Shown: positions 1 to 12,036, counted from the stretch's first letter. The stretch is DNA of 64,000 nucleotides from Enterobacter sp. R4-368 (GCF_000410515.1 NC_021500.1:2108001-2172000), one strand, 5' to 3'. Numbers and translations are program-made. Notes: generated by a model not told the origin, from the letters alone.

Positions 1-297
1 TAAACGCAACATCATGCCACCGCGGATCATCCAGGGCGTACCGACAATATCCCACTCCACACCTTGCCAGCGCAGGCGGGAATCCATCAGCAATTTGATC
101 TCGCCATGGCAGGCGTTGATCCGCCGCTGGCTGCGCACACAGTCGAAAACCACGAGCGACAGCAGCAAAAGCCACAGCGGCGTATAGCTCAACGGCCAGG
201 GCATAAAAAGAATGAACGCCGCCACCAGCCCGTGCAGTAATAACGAAATCCATTGTGCGCGCCATGAGACGCGTAAATCAGATTGCCACAGGACCAC
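1..297 (-). CDS. cptA: CptA/YgfX inner-membrane protein, 3' end cut by window edge
   Basis: This is the N-terminal 99 codons of the small inner-membrane protein encoded just after sdhE. The frame starts at a GTG inside the last codons of sdhE, giving a 20-base overlap as in E. coli, and the first residues ([12 protein letters not shown]) match E. coli YgfX closely. Two hydrophobic segments at about residues 17-32 and 39-52 form a membrane hairpin, followed by a basic stretch (RSQRR) and a soluble part rich in Trp and Arg. In E. coli the protein has been described as the toxin-like partner of CptB/SdhE acting on FtsZ and MreB; the physiological role is less clear than that of SdhE. The gene runs off the left edge, so roughly the last quarter is not seen. 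Confidence 0.9.
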   Translation of the reverse strand, partial: MVLWQSDLRVSWRAQWISLLLHGLVAAFILFMPWPLSYTPLWLLLLSLVVFDCVRSQRRINACHGEIKLLMDSRLRWQGVEWDIVGTPWMIRGGMMLRL

Positions 298-544
298 GAT
301 CCCGATTCCGTGTCTGAATTAACTGCACCATTCGCTGCAACTCCGCGTCCTGGGGTTTGCCATGATTCATCAACCAGTTGAATAAATCCGGATCATCACT
401 CTCCAGCAGACGCACAAACAGGTGCTTGTCATGGTCGCTGAGCGAGTCGTACTCGTGTTCGAAAAAAGGCATGATGGAGATATCGAGTTCGCGCATTCCG
501 CGGCGACAGGCCCAATGGATACGGGCTTTATTATTAATATCCAT
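278..544 (-). CDS. sdhE: SdhE, FAD assembly factor for succinate dehydrogenase
   Basis: SdhE is a small cytoplasmic chaperone that promotes covalent FAD attachment to SdhA and FrdA. The 88-residue length is the usual one, and the signature RGxxE motif is present at residues 15-19 (RGMRE), followed by the acidic helical-bundle sequence typical of the family. It is the first gene of a two-gene unit with cptA, which overlaps its 3' end. The older name ygfY/cptB reflects a proposed antitoxin role; the flavinylation role is the better supported one for this family. The ATG at the 5' end of the frame fits the conserved N-terminus [11 protein letters not shown]. Confidence 0.95.
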   Translation of the reverse strand: MDINNKARIHWACRRGMRELDISIMPFFEHEYDSLSDHDKHLFVRLLESDDPDLFNWLMNHGKPQDAELQRMVQLIQTRNRDRGPVAI

Positions 545-790
545 GTTCTTCTCCCTTCATAGGCATGAAGGCCTATTGTAACGTGTTTTTAATATTCCTT
601 TTGCGGAATATTTCGCTTCCCGGGCCAGCTTCCAGAATAAATCGCATCGTCTGCAAAATTATCACTGTGCTGCGTAGCGCCTCGCAATGCTCGCACAATG
701 GCACAAATCGCATGCTTTATCGCTTGCATTGAACAATGGCTCTTTTACCATTAAGTACCAACACAGCGTTAAGCTAATCAGGACATTATT

Positions 791-1774
791 ATGGCTTTTA
801 CTCCATTTCCTCCGCGTCAGCCGACCGCATCTGCCCGTCTGCCGCTGACGCTTATGACGCTCGATGACTGGGCGCTGGCAACCATTACCGGTGCGGATAG
901 CGAGAAATATCTGCAAGGCCAGGTTACCGCTGACGTATCGAAGATGGCGGCGGATCAGCATCTGCTGGCGGCGCATTGCGATTCTAAAGGCAAAATGTGG
1001 AGCAATATGCGGTTGTTTCACTATCAGGAAGGGTTTGCCTGGATTTTGCGCCGCAGCGTGCGTGAATCGCAGTTGCGCGAACTGAAAAAGTACGCCGTAT
1101 TTTCAAAAGTCACTATCGCCGCAGATGACGAACATGTGCTGCTGGGCGTTGCTGGTTTTCAGGCTCGCGCCGCGTTGGCTAATCTCTTCACAACCCTGCC
1201 GGACAGCGAAAAGCAGGTTGTACAAGACGGTGAAACAACCATTCTGTGGTTTGAACATCCGGGCGAACGGTTCCTGCTGGTTACCGATGTCGCAACAGCA
1301 GAACAGGTGACGGATAAACTGCGCGGTGAAGCACAGCTTAATAACAGCCAACAGTGGCTGGCGCTGAATATCGAAGCCGGGTTACCCGTAATTGACGAGC
1401 CAAACAGCGCACAGTTTATTCCGCAGGCGACCAACCTGCAGGCGCTGGGTGGCATCAGCTTCAAAAAAGGGTGCTATACCGGGCAGGAAATGGTTGCTCG
1501 CGCGAAATTCCGCGGAGCCAACAAACGTGCGCTGTGGTACCTGGCAGGCGCTGCCAGCCGCACGCCGGAAGCGGGTGAAGATCTTGAGTTAAAAATGGGT
1601 GAAAACTGGCGTCGCACCGGTACGGTGCTGGCATCAACTCAGTTAGATGATGGCCGCGTGCTGGTTCAGGTCGTGATGAATAATGACATGGAACCAGACA
1701 GCGTGTTCCGCGTACGCGACGACGCCAATACGTTAAGCATTGAGCCTCTGCCCTACTCGCTGGAAGAAGAATAA
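791..1774 (+). CDS. ygfZ: YgfZ, folate-binding Fe-S/tRNA-modification protein
   Basis: YgfZ is a soluble folate-binding protein related in fold to GcvT; it supports Fe-S cluster enzymes such as MiaB and so 2-methylthio modification of tRNA. The 327-residue frame has the family signature KGCYTGQE at residues 226-233, including the functionally important Cys228. The gene stands alone and diverges from sdhE-cptA across a 246-base AT-rich gap. The ATG at 791 follows an AGGACA-like ribosome-binding site and matches the E. coli start. Convergent yqfA lies downstream, separated by a GC-rich hairpin. Confidence 0.96.
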   Translation: MAFTPFPPRQPTASARLPLTLMTLDDWALATITGADSEKYLQGQVTADVSKMAADQHLLAAHCDSKGKMWSNMRLFHYQEGFAWILRRSVRESQLRELKKYAVFSKVTIAADDEHVLLGVAGFQARAALANLFTTLPDSEKQVVQDGETTILWFEHPGERFLLVTDVATAEQVTDKLRGEAQLNNSQQWLALNIEAGLPVIDEPNSAQFIPQATNLQALGGISFKKGCYTGQEMVARAKFRGANKRALWYLAGAASRTPEAGEDLELKMGENWRRTGTVLASTQLDDGRVLVQVVMNNDMEPDSVFRVRDDANTLSIEPLPYSLEEE

Positions 1775-1803
1775 TCCGCGTTAACACATCCGCGCATGCT
1801 ACA

Positions 1804-1828
1804 GCCGGGCCGGCAAAAGCCGCCCGGC
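1804..1828. terminator. GC-rich hairpin between convergent ygfZ and yqfA
   Basis: A near-perfect stem (GCCGGGC, bulge, GGC, AAAA loop, GCC, GCCCGGC) lies between the ygfZ stop and the yqfA stop. It has no long T-run on either strand, so it may be a REP-like element or a weak bidirectional terminator rather than a strong intrinsic one. Confidence 0.5.
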
Positions 1829-1836
1829 GCTACCGT

Positions 1837-2532
<696 letters not shown>

Positions 2533-2734
2533 CTAGAGTAACTGAGAATGATTCCAGTGCACACCTGTACGCTAAAATAAATATCGTTGATGAATGTTTC
2601 ATGACGTGGGCTGCCCCCATGAATGCAAAAGTCAGGGAAACGGCGCCGGAGTTATGGCAGCATGTGGGCACGCAAAAAGCCTGCCGGGTTGTATTGGGCT
2701 ACGTTTACAGCAAGCAAAGGATATCGCCGTGACA

Positions 2735-3463
2735 ATGTTTACTCACTCCGCCATCGCCAGCCTGAATACTCTGGAGATGTTGGTTTACAACTTTGTCATC
2801 AAAAATCGCGACAAAGTGATGTACATGACCATTCGTGAACTGGCCGATGCAGCGGGCGTCTCCACCACGACCGTGTTGCGCTTTTGCCGCAAGCTCAACT
2901 GCGAAGGCTACTCTGAATTTCGCGTACGTTTTAAATTATATTTAGAGCAAAATGAGCCGCCACAAGCGAATTTTGGCGCCAGCGAAGTGATCAGCTTTTT
3001 TAAAAGCGTCAACAATGATGAGTTTGATAAATTATTAGATAACACCGTTGAGATTATATTATCTTCCGAGCGCGTTATATTTGTCGGCGCAGGCACATCG
3101 GGTGCACTGGCTAAATATGGTGCAAGATTTTTCTCAAATATCGGTAAGTTCAGTAACCATATCGACGATCCTTATTTCCCGGTTACCAATGATATGGCAA
3201 AAAATGCGCTGGCAATTGTCCTTTCAGTTTCTGGCGAGACGGAAGAGATCCTCCGTTTTGCCAGCCAGTTCAGCCTGCACCACTGCAAAGTGCTGTCGAT
3301 CACCAGCCACGAACACTCCCGACTGGCGAAACTGGCGGACTTTAATATCTCCTGGCATGTGCCGCAAATGCGCATTAGCGGCGGCTACGATATCACTACG
3401 CAAATCCCTGTTATTTATATTCTCGAGTCGCTGGGACGTAAACTGGCGAAGAAAATAGCATAA
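2735..3463 (+). CDS. MurR/RpiR family transcriptional regulator next to bglA
   Basis: This is a sugar-phosphate-responsive regulator of the RpiR family. Residues 1-77 form the HTH_6 domain (MTIRELADAAGVSTTTVLRF), and from about residue 105 there is a SIS domain with the phosphosugar-loop VGAGTSGALA and the VSVSGET-like second motif (LSVSGETEE). I started at ATG 2735 (MFTHSAIASLNTL); a GTG six bases upstream at 2729 has the better spacing from the AAAGG at 2716-2720 and could be the true start. The frame extends upstream with non-conserved residues. It precedes bglA in the same direction by about 116 bases, which suggests control of bglA or of aryl-beta-glucoside use. E. coli lacks this gene at this locus. 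Confidence 0.85.
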   Translation: MFTHSAIASLNTLEMLVYNFVIKNRDKVMYMTIRELADAAGVSTTTVLRFCRKLNCEGYSEFRVRFKLYLEQNEPPQANFGASEVISFFKSVNNDEFDKLLDNTVEIILSSERVIFVGAGTSGALAKYGARFFSNIGKFSNHIDDPYFPVTNDMAKNALAIVLSVSGETEEILRFASQFSLHHCKVLSITSHEHSRLAKLADFNISWHVPQMRISGGYDITTQIPVIYILESLGRKLAKKIA

Positions 3464-3489
3464 AAAAACAGTATGTTTTTTCGGTGTAA

Positions 3490-5013
<1,524 letters not shown>

Positions 5014-5021
5014 CGTTGTTA

Positions 5022-5047
5022 ACTCCTCTCCCTGGCGGGAGAGGAGT
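5022..5047. terminator. Hairpin between convergent bglA and ygfF
   Basis: A perfect 11-base stem (ACTCCTCTCCC / GGGAGAGGAGT, loop TGGC) fills the gap between the bglA and ygfF stops. No T-run follows on either strand. The same stem core recurs between fau and serA and between argP and yggE. Confidence 0.6.
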
Positions 5048-5049
5048 GC

Positions 5050-5793
5050 TTATCTGCCACCGGCTAAATCCAGAAAACTGCCGGTAACATACGACGCTTT
5101 GTCACTTAACAGCCAGACTATTCCCTGCGCCACCTCTTCCGGTTGCCCACCGCGCCGCATCGGGATCGCGCTGCTCACCCGGTCCACACGCCCGGGCTCG
5201 CCGCCGCTGGCATGCATCTCTGTATAGATAAAACCCGGACGCACGCCATTCACGCGGATGCCATCCGCCGCAACTTCCAGTGCCAGCCCGGTCGTTAGCG
5301 TATCGACCGCGCCTTTGGAGGCCGCATAATCCACATATTCACCGGGCGAACCGAGGCGCGCCGCAGCCGAAGAAACATTAACAATCGCGCCGCCGTGCCC
5401 ACCGTGTTGGGTGGACATCCGTTTGACCGCTTCGCGACAGCAGAGGAAATAGCCCGTCACGTTGGTCGCCAGCACGCGATTAATACGCTCTGCGCTCAGT
5501 TGCTCCACCCGGCTTTGCTGAAACAGGATCCCGGCGTTATTGACCAGCGCGGTAAGCGGTTCCGGTTTTTCATCTATACACGCGAACATGGCCTGTACCT
5601 GCGCTTCATCGCTGATATCGGCCTGCACCGCGAACGCATGACCACCCTGTGCGATGATTTCCGCCACCACGCCGTCGGCAGCGGGCTTGTTGCTGTGGTA
5701 ATTAACCGCAACGGTGTAGCCTTCCTGCGCCAGCAGCAACGCGGTCGCGCGACCGATTCCCCGGCTGCCACCGGTGATTAATGCAATCGCCAT
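5050..5793 (-). CDS. ygfF: YgfF, NAD(P)-dependent short-chain dehydrogenase
   Basis: A 247-residue classical SDR, matching E. coli YgfF in length and sequence. The cofactor loop TGGSRGIG is at residues 7-14, NNAG at 85-88, the catalytic Ser in NVSS near 141, and the YxxxK pair at Tyr156 and Lys160. The C-terminal SYVTGSFLDLAGG is the usual SDR ending. The Asn31/Tyr32 after the second beta strand (NYHSN) suggests NADP preference. The substrate is unknown; similarity is to glucose-1-dehydrogenase and 3-oxoacyl reductase types, which does not fix it. It lies downstream of gcvP on the same strand, but a strong terminator separates them, so it is probably transcribed on its own. Confidence 0.92.
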   Translation of the reverse strand: MAIALITGGSRGIGRATALLLAQEGYTVAVNYHSNKPAADGVVAEIIAQGGHAFAVQADISDEAQVQAMFACIDEKPEPLTALVNNAGILFQQSRVEQLSAERINRVLATNVTGYFLCCREAVKRMSTQHGGHGGAIVNVSSAAARLGSPGEYVDYAASKGAVDTLTTGLALEVAADGIRVNGVRPGFIYTEMHASGGEPGRVDRVSSAIPMRRGGQPEEVAQGIVWLLSDKASYVTGSFLDLAGGR

Positions 5794-5813
5794 CTGTGTC
5801 TCCTGAAAAGTAA

Positions 5814-5833
5814 AAGGGCGCCGAAGCGCCCTT
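5814..5833 (-). terminator. Intrinsic terminator of the gcvTHP operon
   Basis: Read on the minus strand this is AAGGGCGC-TTCG-GCGCCCTT followed by a T-rich run (TTTTACTTTT). The stem is perfect and is capped by a stable UUCG tetraloop, a textbook rho-independent terminator placed 22 bases past the gcvP stop. Confidence 0.9.
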
Positions 5834-5855
5834 AAAAGATAGCTTAATCAGTGTA

Positions 5856-8729
5856 TTACTGATATTCGCTCATCGGTACGCAGGAACAGAACAGATTACG
5901 ATCGCCGTACACATCGTCCAGACGCTTCACGGTCGGCCAGTATTTGTTGGCAAAACCAGCCGGGAACACCGCCAGTTCGCGGGTGTAACCGTGGTTCCAC
6001 TCAGCCACCAGCTCATTCTGCGTATGCGGAGCGTTAACCAGCGGGTTATCTTCCAGCGTCCACTCGCCCTGTTTCACACGTTCGATTTCCGCACGAATCG
6101 CCAGCATGGCATCGATAAAGCGATCCAGTTCGACTTTGCTTTCTGATTCAGTCGGTTCCACCATCAGCGTACCGGCAACCGGGAAGGACATGGTCGGCGC
6201 ATGGAAACCGTAATCGATCAGGCGCTTAGCGATATCCAGTTCGCTGATGCCGGTCTCTTCTTTCAGCGGGCGAATGTCGAGAATACATTCGTGCGCGACG
6301 CGACCATCGCGACCGGTATACAGCACCGGGAAAGCCTCTTTCAGACGGCTGGCGATGTAGTTGGCATTAAGGATCGCCACCTGGCTCGCTTGTTTCAGCC
6401 CTTCCGCGCCCATCATGCGGATATACATCCAGCTGATTGGCAGAATCGATGCGCTGCCAAACGGTGCCGCAGAGACCGCGCCCTGACGGGTGAGCATCCC
6501 TTCAATCTGCACCACGCTGTGACCCGGTACAAACGGTGCCAGATGCGCTTTCACGCCAATCGGCCCCATGCCCGGACCGCCACCGCCGTGCGGAATGCAG
6601 AAGGTTTTATGCAAGTTGAGGTGTGACACATCCGCGCCGATAAAGCCCGGTGACGTGATGCCCACCTGGGCGTTCATGTTCGCGCCATCCAGGTAAACCT
6701 GGCCGCCGAACTGATGCACCACTTCGCACACTTCGCGAATTGTCTCTTCATACACACCGTGGGTGGACGGGTACGTCACCATGATGCAAGAGAGGTTGTC
6801 GCCCGCCTGCTCTGCTTTCGCACGCAGATCGGCCAGATCGATGTTGCCGTTTTTATCACAAGCAACCACCACAACCTGCATCCCCGCCATCTGCGCCGAT
6901 GCCGGGTTGGTGCCGTGCGCAGAGCTTGGGATCAGGCAGATATCGCGGTGACCTTCATTGCGGCTTTCATGGTAGTGACGAATCGCCAGCAGGCCTGCGT
7001 ATTCACCCTGCGCGCCGGAGTTCGGCTGCATGCAGAGCGCATCATACCCTGTCAGTTTTACCAGCCAGTCGGAGAGCTGGGCGATCATCTGGTGATAACC
7101 TTCTGCCTGTTCCGGCGGGCAAAACGGGTGCAGTTCGGCAAATTCCGGCCAGGTGATCGGGATCATTTCCGCCGCCGCGTTCAGTTTCATGGTGCAGGAA
7201 CCCAGCGGGATCATCGCCTGGTTCAGCGCCAGATCTTTACGCTCCAGCGAATGCATGTAACGCATCATCTCGGTTTCGCTGTGATAGCGGTTAAACACCG
7301 GGTGCGTCAGGAAAGCATCCTCGCGCAGCATGCTCTGCGGGATAGAACGGCTGTCGAGCGCGACCTCTTTATCCAGCGCATCAATATCGAGGCCGTGTTT
7401 ATCGCCCAGCAACACGTTAAACAGCACCTGCACATCTTCACGCGTGGTGGTTTCATCCAGCGTGATGCCAACGGCGTTGAGAATGTCGCTACGCAGGTTG
7501 ATCTCCTGCGCTTCGGCGCGGGCCAGCACGGCGGCTTTGTCCGCGACATCAACACACAGGGTGTCGAAGTAGTGCGCGTGGCGCAGTTTCAGGCCGCCAC
7601 GCTGCAAACCGGCAGCAAGAATATCGGTCAGGCGATGAATACGTCCGGCAATGCGTTTCAGCCCGGCCGGGCCGTGGAACACCGCGTACAAGCTGGCAAT
7701 GTTGGCCAGCAGCACTTGCGAAGTACAGATGTTGGAGTTGGCTTTCTCGCGGCGAATATGCTGCTCGCGCGTCTGCATCGCCATGCGCAGCGCGGTGTTA
7801 CCGGCGGCATCTTTCGACACGCCGATAATGCGGCCTGGCATGGAGCGTTTGAATTCATCTTTTGCAGCAAAGAATGCCGCGTGCGGGCCACCGTAGCCCA
7901 TCGGCACGCCAAAGCGCTGCGCGGAGCCGAACACAATGTCGGCACCCTGTTTGCCCGGCGCAGTCAGTTGCACCAGCGCCAGCAAATCAGCGGCGACACT
8001 AACCACAATTTTGCGGGATTTCAGCTCATTAATCAGCACGCTGTAATCATGCACTTCGCCCGTGGTACCGACCTGCTGGAGCAGTACGCCGAACACATCC
8101 TGGTGATCAAGAACTTTGGCCGCGTCATCAACAATCACATCAAAACCGAAGGTTTCGGCGCGAGTGCGCACGACATCCAGCGTTTGCGGATGCACATCGG
8201 CGGCGACGAAGAAGCGGTTGGCGCCTTTCAGTTTGCTGACGCGCTTCGCCATGGCCATTGCTTCAGCCGCCGCAGTGGCTTCATCCAGCAGCGACGCGGA
8301 AGCGATATCCAGCCCGGTGAGATCGAGCGTAACCTGCTGGAAGTTGAGCAGCGCTTCAAGGCGACCCTGCGACACTTCTGGCTGATACGGGGTGTAAGCG
8401 GTGTACCAGCCCGGATTTTCCAGCATGTTGCGCAGAATAACTGGTGGCAGCTGCACGGCGGTGTAGCCCATGCCAATGTAAGACTTAAAGCGCTTGTTGC
8501 GGCTGGCAATCGCTTTCAGCTCGGCCAGGGCCGCGAACTCAGTGGTCGATTCCCCAACCTGCGGCGGTGTTGCAAGCTGGATGTCTTTTGGCACGATCTG
8601 GCCAATCAGTGCGTTTAACGAATCCGCGCCAACTGTGTTCAGCATCTCCTGCTGTTGCTGAGCATCCGGCCCGATGTGACGTCCAATGAAAGCGCCACGG
8701 TTTTCAAGCTGGCTTAAAGTCTGTGTCAT
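5856..8729 (-). CDS. gcvP: Glycine dehydrogenase (decarboxylating), P protein
   Basis: GcvP is the PLP-dependent decarboxylase of the glycine cleavage system. It releases CO2 from glycine and passes the aminomethyl group to the lipoyl arm of GcvH. At 957 residues it has exactly the E. coli length. The duplicated fold is visible, with the PLP-lysine motif [16 protein letters not shown] in the C-terminal half at about residue 705. I set the start at ATG 8729 ([18 protein letters not shown]); the open frame continues upstream into the intergenic palindrome but those codons are not conserved. It is the last gene of gcvTHP, separated from gcvH by an unusually long 173-base gap holding that palindrome, and followed by a strong terminator. 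Confidence 0.98.
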   Translation of the reverse strand: MTQTLSQLENRGAFIGRHIGPDAQQQQEMLNTVGADSLNALIGQIVPKDIQLATPPQVGESTTEFAALAELKAIASRNKRFKSYIGMGYTAVQLPPVILRNMLENPGWYTAYTPYQPEVSQGRLEALLNFQQVTLDLTGLDIASASLLDEATAAAEAMAMAKRVSKLKGANRFFVAADVHPQTLDVVRTRAETFGFDVIVDDAAKVLDHQDVFGVLLQQVGTTGEVHDYSVLINELKSRKIVVSVAADLLALVQLTAPGKQGADIVFGSAQRFGVPMGYGGPHAAFFAAKDEFKRSMPGRIIGVSKDAAGNTALRMAMQTREQHIRREKANSNICTSQVLLANIASLYAVFHGPAGLKRIAGRIHRLTDILAAGLQRGGLKLRHAHYFDTLCVDVADKAAVLARAEAQEINLRSDILNAVGITLDETTTREDVQVLFNVLLGDKHGLDIDALDKEVALDSRSIPQSMLREDAFLTHPVFNRYHSETEMMRYMHSLERKDLALNQAMIPLGSCTMKLNAAAEMIPITWPEFAELHPFCPPEQAEGYHQMIAQLSDWLVKLTGYDALCMQPNSGAQGEYAGLLAIRHYHESRNEGHRDICLIPSSAHGTNPASAQMAGMQVVVVACDKNGNIDLADLRAKAEQAGDNLSCIMVTYPSTHGVYEETIREVCEVVHQFGGQVYLDGANMNAQVGITSPGFIGADVSHLNLHKTFCIPHGGGGPGMGPIGVKAHLAPFVPGHSVVQIEGMLTRQGAVSAAPFGSASILPISWMYIRMMGAEGLKQASQVAILNANYIASRLKEAFPVLYTGRDGRVAHECILDIRPLKEETGISELDIAKRLIDYGFHAPTMSFPVAGTLMVEPTESESKVELDRFIDAMLAIRAEIERVKQGEWTLEDNPLVNAPHTQNELVAEWNHGYTRELAVFPAGFANKYWPTVKRLDDVYGDRNLFCSCVPMSEYQ

Positions 8730-8789
8730 GAGCGATGGTTCCTGAAACGTGCAGTGAATCGATGTAGAAATTACCTGAATACGCTGAAC

Positions 8790-8891
8790 CCTTCGCGTTG
8801 CAGGAAGGCGGCGACGCAGCATATCCCCAGGCGCAAACATCAGTAAGCAACTGGGGATAGCGAGGAAGCCAACGCGTCTGCTACGCGAAGG
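8790..8891. repeat. ~102-bp imperfect palindrome between gcvH and gcvP
   Basis: Outer arms CCTTCGCGTTGCAG (8790-8803) and CTGCTACGCGAAGG (8878-8891) pair with one mismatch. Inner arms ATCCCCAG (8823-8830) and CTGGGGAT (8851-8858) pair perfectly. The left half shares the core TTGCA..AAGGCGGC with the inverted right half of the element between pgk and fbaA, so both look like copies of one dispersed enterobacterial palindromic element. I do not know a formal name for it. Inside an operon it would fold in the mRNA and may adjust gcvP relative to gcvTH. Confidence 0.75.
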
Positions 8892-8902
8892 ATAAGGCGT
8901 AT

Positions 8903-9292
8903 TTACTCGTCTTCGAGCAGTGCGGCGTAGGCTGTTGCGTCCAGCAGGGCGGCAATTTCTGCTTCGTCGCTGGCTTTAATTTTGAAGATCCAGCCTTCGC
9001 CATACGGCTCGCTGTTGACCAGCTCTGGTGAATCCGCCAGTTGGTCGTTGACTGCCACGATCTCACCGCTGATTGGCGCGTAGATATCAGAAGCCGCTTT
9101 TACCGATTCGGCAACGGCGCAATCATCGCCCGCGCTAACGGTCGTGCCCGCTTCCGGCAGATCGACAAACACCATATCGCCCAGCAGTTCCTGTGCGTGT
9201 TCGGTGATGCCAACGGTGTAGGTCCCGTCCGCTTCTTTGCGCAGCCACTCGTGTTCTTTGCTGTATTTCAGTTCGCCTGGTACGTTGCTCAT
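8903..9292 (-). CDS. gcvH: Glycine cleavage system H protein (lipoyl carrier)
   Basis: GcvH shuttles the aminomethyl intermediate from GcvP to GcvT on a lipoyl arm. The 129-residue protein matches the E. coli length, and the lipoylated Lys65 is seen in the motif [13 protein letters not shown]. The N-terminal KYSKEHEWL is the usual H-protein opening. It is the middle gene of the operon, starting 23 bases after the gcvT stop with an AGAGA ribosome-binding site, so the two are translated in step. Downstream, gcvP is separated by a palindromic repeat. Confidence 0.98.
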   Translation of the reverse strand: MSNVPGELKYSKEHEWLRKEADGTYTVGITEHAQELLGDMVFVDLPEAGTTVSAGDDCAVAESVKAASDIYAPISGEIVAVNDQLADSPELVNSEPYGEGWIFKIKASDEAEIAALLDATAYAALLEDE

Positions 9293-9315
9293 TTCATTCT
9301 CTCCAGATAAAAAGG

Positions 9316-10410
9316 TTACGCGACAGCTTTGCCAGCGCGCACAAAAACAGGTTTAGTGACTTTGACCGGCATTTCACGGTTGCGGATCTGTACAACGGCA
9401 TTTTCGCCGATCCCCGCCGGAACACGCGCCAGTGCAATACTGTAGCCGAGCGTAGGCGAGAACGTACCGCTGGTGATCACGCCTTTTTGCACATTGCCAT
9501 GCGCATCGGTGAAGTGCACCGGCAGTTCATTACGCAATACGCCTTTTTCCGTCATCACCAGGCCAACCAGCTGTTCGGTGCCTTTTTCACGCTGCAGTTC
9601 CAGCGCGTCGCGGCCAATAAAGTCTCGCTCCTGCGGCTCCCAGGCAATCGTCCAGCCCATGTTGGCGGCCAGCGGAGAGATACCTTCATCCATCTCCTGA
9701 CCGTACAGGTTCATACCCGCTTCCAGACGCAGCGTGTCGCGCGCGCCCAGGCCGCAAGGTTTCACGCCCGCATTGACCAGCGCCTGCCAGAAGCTGGGCG
9801 CTTTTTCGTTAGGCAGCGCAATTTCATACCCTGCTTCACCGGTATAACCGGTGGTCGCAATGAACAGATCACCGGCTTCAACGCCAAAGAACGGTTTCAT
9901 ACCTTCAACGGCGCGGCGCTGCTCGTCTGTAAACAGGCTGGCGGCTTTCGCCTGCGCGTTCGGGCCCTGGACCGCAATCAGCGACAAATCATCACGGACG
10001 GTGATGTCGATGGCATAAGGTTCAGCGTGTTGGGAAATCCAGGAGAGGTCTTTTTCGCGGGTGGCGGAGTTTACAACGAGGCGGAAGAAATCTTCGGTAA
10101 AGTAATAGACGATTAAGTCATCAATTACGCCGCCCGAGGCATTTAGCATACCGGAATAGAGCGCTTTACCGGGCTTCGTGAGTTTTGCGACGTCGTTTGC
10201 CAGCAAATAACGCAGAAACTCCCGGGTGCGGCTGCCTTTGAGATCGACGATGGTCATATGCGACACATCAAACATTCCGGCATCGGTGCGCACCGCATGG
10301 TGCTCGTCAATTTGCGAGCCGTAATGCAGCGGCATCATCCAGCCATGGAAGTCCACCATGCGGGCACCGTTTAGCGTGTGTTGTTCGTATAAAGGGGTCT
10401 GCTGAGCCAT
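9316..10410 (-). CDS. gcvT: Aminomethyltransferase (glycine cleavage T protein)
   Basis: GcvT transfers the one-carbon unit from the lipoyl arm of GcvH to tetrahydrofolate, giving 5,10-methylene-THF and ammonia. It is 364 residues, as in E. coli. Family motifs include [22 protein letters not shown] at the N-terminus (folate cleft), MFDVSHM, the [13 protein letters not shown] stretch carrying the catalytic Asp, and [11 protein letters not shown]. It is the first gene of gcvTHP and is preceded by a control region of more than 400 bases with a PurR-like box and several CTAAT motifs. Regulation by GcvA/GcvR, Lrp, PurR and CRP is known for the E. coli operon. Confidence 0.98.
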   Translation of the reverse strand: MAQQTPLYEQHTLNGARMVDFHGWMMPLHYGSQIDEHHAVRTDAGMFDVSHMTIVDLKGSRTREFLRYLLANDVAKLTKPGKALYSGMLNASGGVIDDLIVYYFTEDFFRLVVNSATREKDLSWISQHAEPYAIDITVRDDLSLIAVQGPNAQAKAASLFTDEQRRAVEGMKPFFGVEAGDLFIATTGYTGEAGYEIALPNEKAPSFWQALVNAGVKPCGLGARDTLRLEAGMNLYGQEMDEGISPLAANMGWTIAWEPQERDFIGRDALELQREKGTEQLVGLVMTEKGVLRNELPVHFTDAHGNVQKGVITSGTFSPTLGYSIALARVPAGIGENAVVQIRNREMPVKVTKPVFVRAGKAVA

Positions 10411-10501
10411 CTTTTCCTCGTCGAATAAGCTGAGCCATCACGTTTTTCGGCGGCGTGATTTGCGCCAAAACAACTGGTGCCGACACCGTTTTACGACGTC
10501 G

Positions 10502-10517
10502 ACGCAAACGTTCTCTT
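10502..10517. promoter_or_regulatory. PurR-like operator upstream of gcvT
   Basis: The 16-mer ACGCAAACGTTCTCTT matches 11 of the 12 fixed positions of the PurR consensus ANGCAANCGNTTNCNT, differing only at position 12. It lies about 92 bases before the gcvT start, as expected for the known PurR site of the E. coli gcv promoter. Confidence 0.7.
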
Positions 10518-10797
10518 TGGCCTGAACTTATCACCGAAAGCAGTGCTTAACCATAAGGAAAAATGGTCCATCACATTAGCTTATGACCCGTCACGCACAA
10601 AATGCCATTAGAGCATTATTCTGTTGAATAACGCCTCACCCTTCATAAAAAATCAGCATCAACGACAAACCAGAGGAGAGTGCAGCATTTCACTCTGTAA
10701 AAGAGTGGATTTTCCCGAAAAGAAAAAAACGTAACATGAGAAAATCTAATCCGAAAAATGAGGTGAAATTAGAATATTTCAAATGAGGTAGAGGTAT

Positions 10798-10821
10798 CCC
10801 TTCCCGGGACCGGGAAGGGAA
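10798..10821 (-). terminator. Hairpin downstream of ubiI
   Basis: A near-perfect stem of TCCCTTCCCGG against CCGGGAAGGGA lies about 13 bases past the ubiI stop. The T-run after it on the minus strand is poor, so termination strength is uncertain. Confidence 0.55.
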
Positions 10822-10833
10822 AGTGTGATGCAG

Positions 10834-12036
10834 TTAACGTAACCACTCAGGCAGATCGTTAAGACCCATCGCCTGGCGTAACAACCGCGTTTTCACACCG
10901 GGAAGGGTATCTGCCAGTTTCAGGCCGATATCGCGCAGCAGTTTCTTAGCCGGGTTTGCACCTGAGAAGAGTTCGCGAAAGCCCTGCATCCCGGCCAGCA
11001 TCAGCGCCGCGCTGTGTTTGCGGCTGCGCTCATAGCGGCGCAAATAAAGATGTTGACCAATGTCTTTACCTTCACGGCTCAGACGCTTCAGCTCGGTGAT
11101 CAACTCAGCGACATCCATAAACCCGAGATTAACACCCTGCCCCGCCAGCGGGTGAATAGTGTGCGCTGCATCGCCAACCAGCGCCAGGCGGTGCCCGGCA
11201 AACTGGCGCGCATAGCGGCCGGTGAGCGGATAGACCTGACGTTCGCTCTCAACACGGCACAGTCCAAGGCGATTATCGAACGCCACACACAGCGCCTGGT
11301 TGAATGCTTCATCGCTCGCCTGCTGCATAGCTTTCGCCTGCTCAGGCGGCAGCGACCAGACAATTGAGCACAAATGCGGATCGTTAAGCGGCAAAAACGC
11401 GAGAATGCCGTCGGCGTGAAACACCTGGCGCGCTACCGCCTGATGCGGCTCATCGGTGCGAATGGTCGCCACGAGCGCATGATGATGGTAATCCCAGAAC
11501 GTCAACGGAATATCGGCCTTGTTGCGCAGCCAGGAGTTCGCGCCATCTGCGCCAACCACCAGCCGTGCAGTAAGCATGGTGCCATCTTTTAAGGTCAGAA
11601 ACGCGTCGTTTTCGCCCCACGCCACCTGCTGCAACTCAGCCGGGGCCAGCAGGGTGACGTCCTTGCATTGGCGGGCTTTATCCCACAGTGCCTGGTGGAT
11701 CACCGCGTTTTCGATAATGTAACCAAGATGGCTGTAGCCCATGCTCTGGTCGTCAAACGCGATGCGGCCAAAACTGTCTTTGTCCCACACTTCCATGCCG
11801 TGATAGCGCCCGGCACGTTGGGCAATAATGTTTGACCAGACGCCAAGGTGCGTCAGTAACTTTTCGCTGGCAGCATTGATCGCTGACACGCGCAGCGCCG
11901 GAGGCGCATCCTCCGCCAGCGGTGTCGGTTCATTCTGCTCCAGCACCGCCACGCGCAACCCACTGCCCTGTAAACCACAGGCCAGCGCCAGCCCGACCAT
12001 ACCGCCGCCGACAATCGCAACATCAACACTCTGCAC
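10834..12036 (-). CDS. ubiI: 2-octaprenylphenol C5-hydroxylase UbiI (VisC)
   Basis: UbiI is a flavin monooxygenase that introduces the C5 hydroxyl in ubiquinone biosynthesis. It is 400 residues, the E. coli length. The FAD dinucleotide motif VGGGMVGLALA is at the N-terminus (from residue 9), and the second FAD motif GDAAHTIHPLAGQGVNLG is near residue 300. The start is a GTG (VQSVDVAIVGG), as in E. coli; no better ATG exists upstream. It follows ubiH by 18 bases in the order pepP-ubiH-ubiI, an operon that pairs two hydroxylases of the same pathway. It was formerly named visC. Confidence 0.96.
   Translation of the reverse strand: MQSVDVAIVGGGMVGLALACGLQGSGLRVAVLEQNEPTPLAEDAPPALRVSAINAASEKLLTHLGVWSNIIAQRAGRYHGMEVWDKDSFGRIAFDDQSMGYSHLGYIIENAVIHQALWDKARQCKDVTLLAPAELQQVAWGENDAFLTLKDGTMLTARLVVGADGANSWLRNKADIPLTFWDYHHHALVATIRTDEPHQAVARQVFHADGILAFLPLNDPHLCSIVWSLPPEQAKAMQQASDEAFNQALCVAFDNRLGLCRVESERQVYPLTGRYARQFAGHRLALVGDAAHTIHPLAGQGVNLGFMDVAELITELKRLSREGKDIGQHLYLRRYERSRKHSAALMLAGMQGFRELFSGANPAKKLLRDIGLKLADTLPGVKTRLLRQAMGLNDLPEWLR

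Larger units (their letters stand above)
10411..10833. promoter_or_regulatory. gcvTHP control region and ubiI 3' end
   Basis: This 423-base stretch has no gene. Besides the PurR-like box it holds repeated CTAAT/ATTAG pentamers (10575-10579, 10606-10610, around 10744 and 10764), the core motif for GcvA, a LysR-type activator of gcvT. The far end carries the hairpin after ubiI. No glycine-riboswitch aptamer is recognisable, in line with enterobacterial gcv operons. Confidence 0.55.

Noticed and set aside
1-544. Toxin-antitoxin reading of cptA-sdhE as a main finding
   Set aside because: The pair is a conserved housekeeping unit in enterobacteria; sdhE has a well-supported flavinylation role, so it is not evidence of a defence or addiction module here.
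6714-8618. 634-codon open frame on the plus strand opposite gcvP
   Set aside because: It is the antisense shadow of a highly conserved 957-residue gcvP; its translation is His/Arg/Gln-rich, shows no domain and has no ribosome-binding site.
10411-10833. Glycine riboswitch before gcvT
   Set aside because: The region shows no tandem aptamer core; enterobacterial gcv operons use GcvA/GcvR, Lrp and PurR instead.
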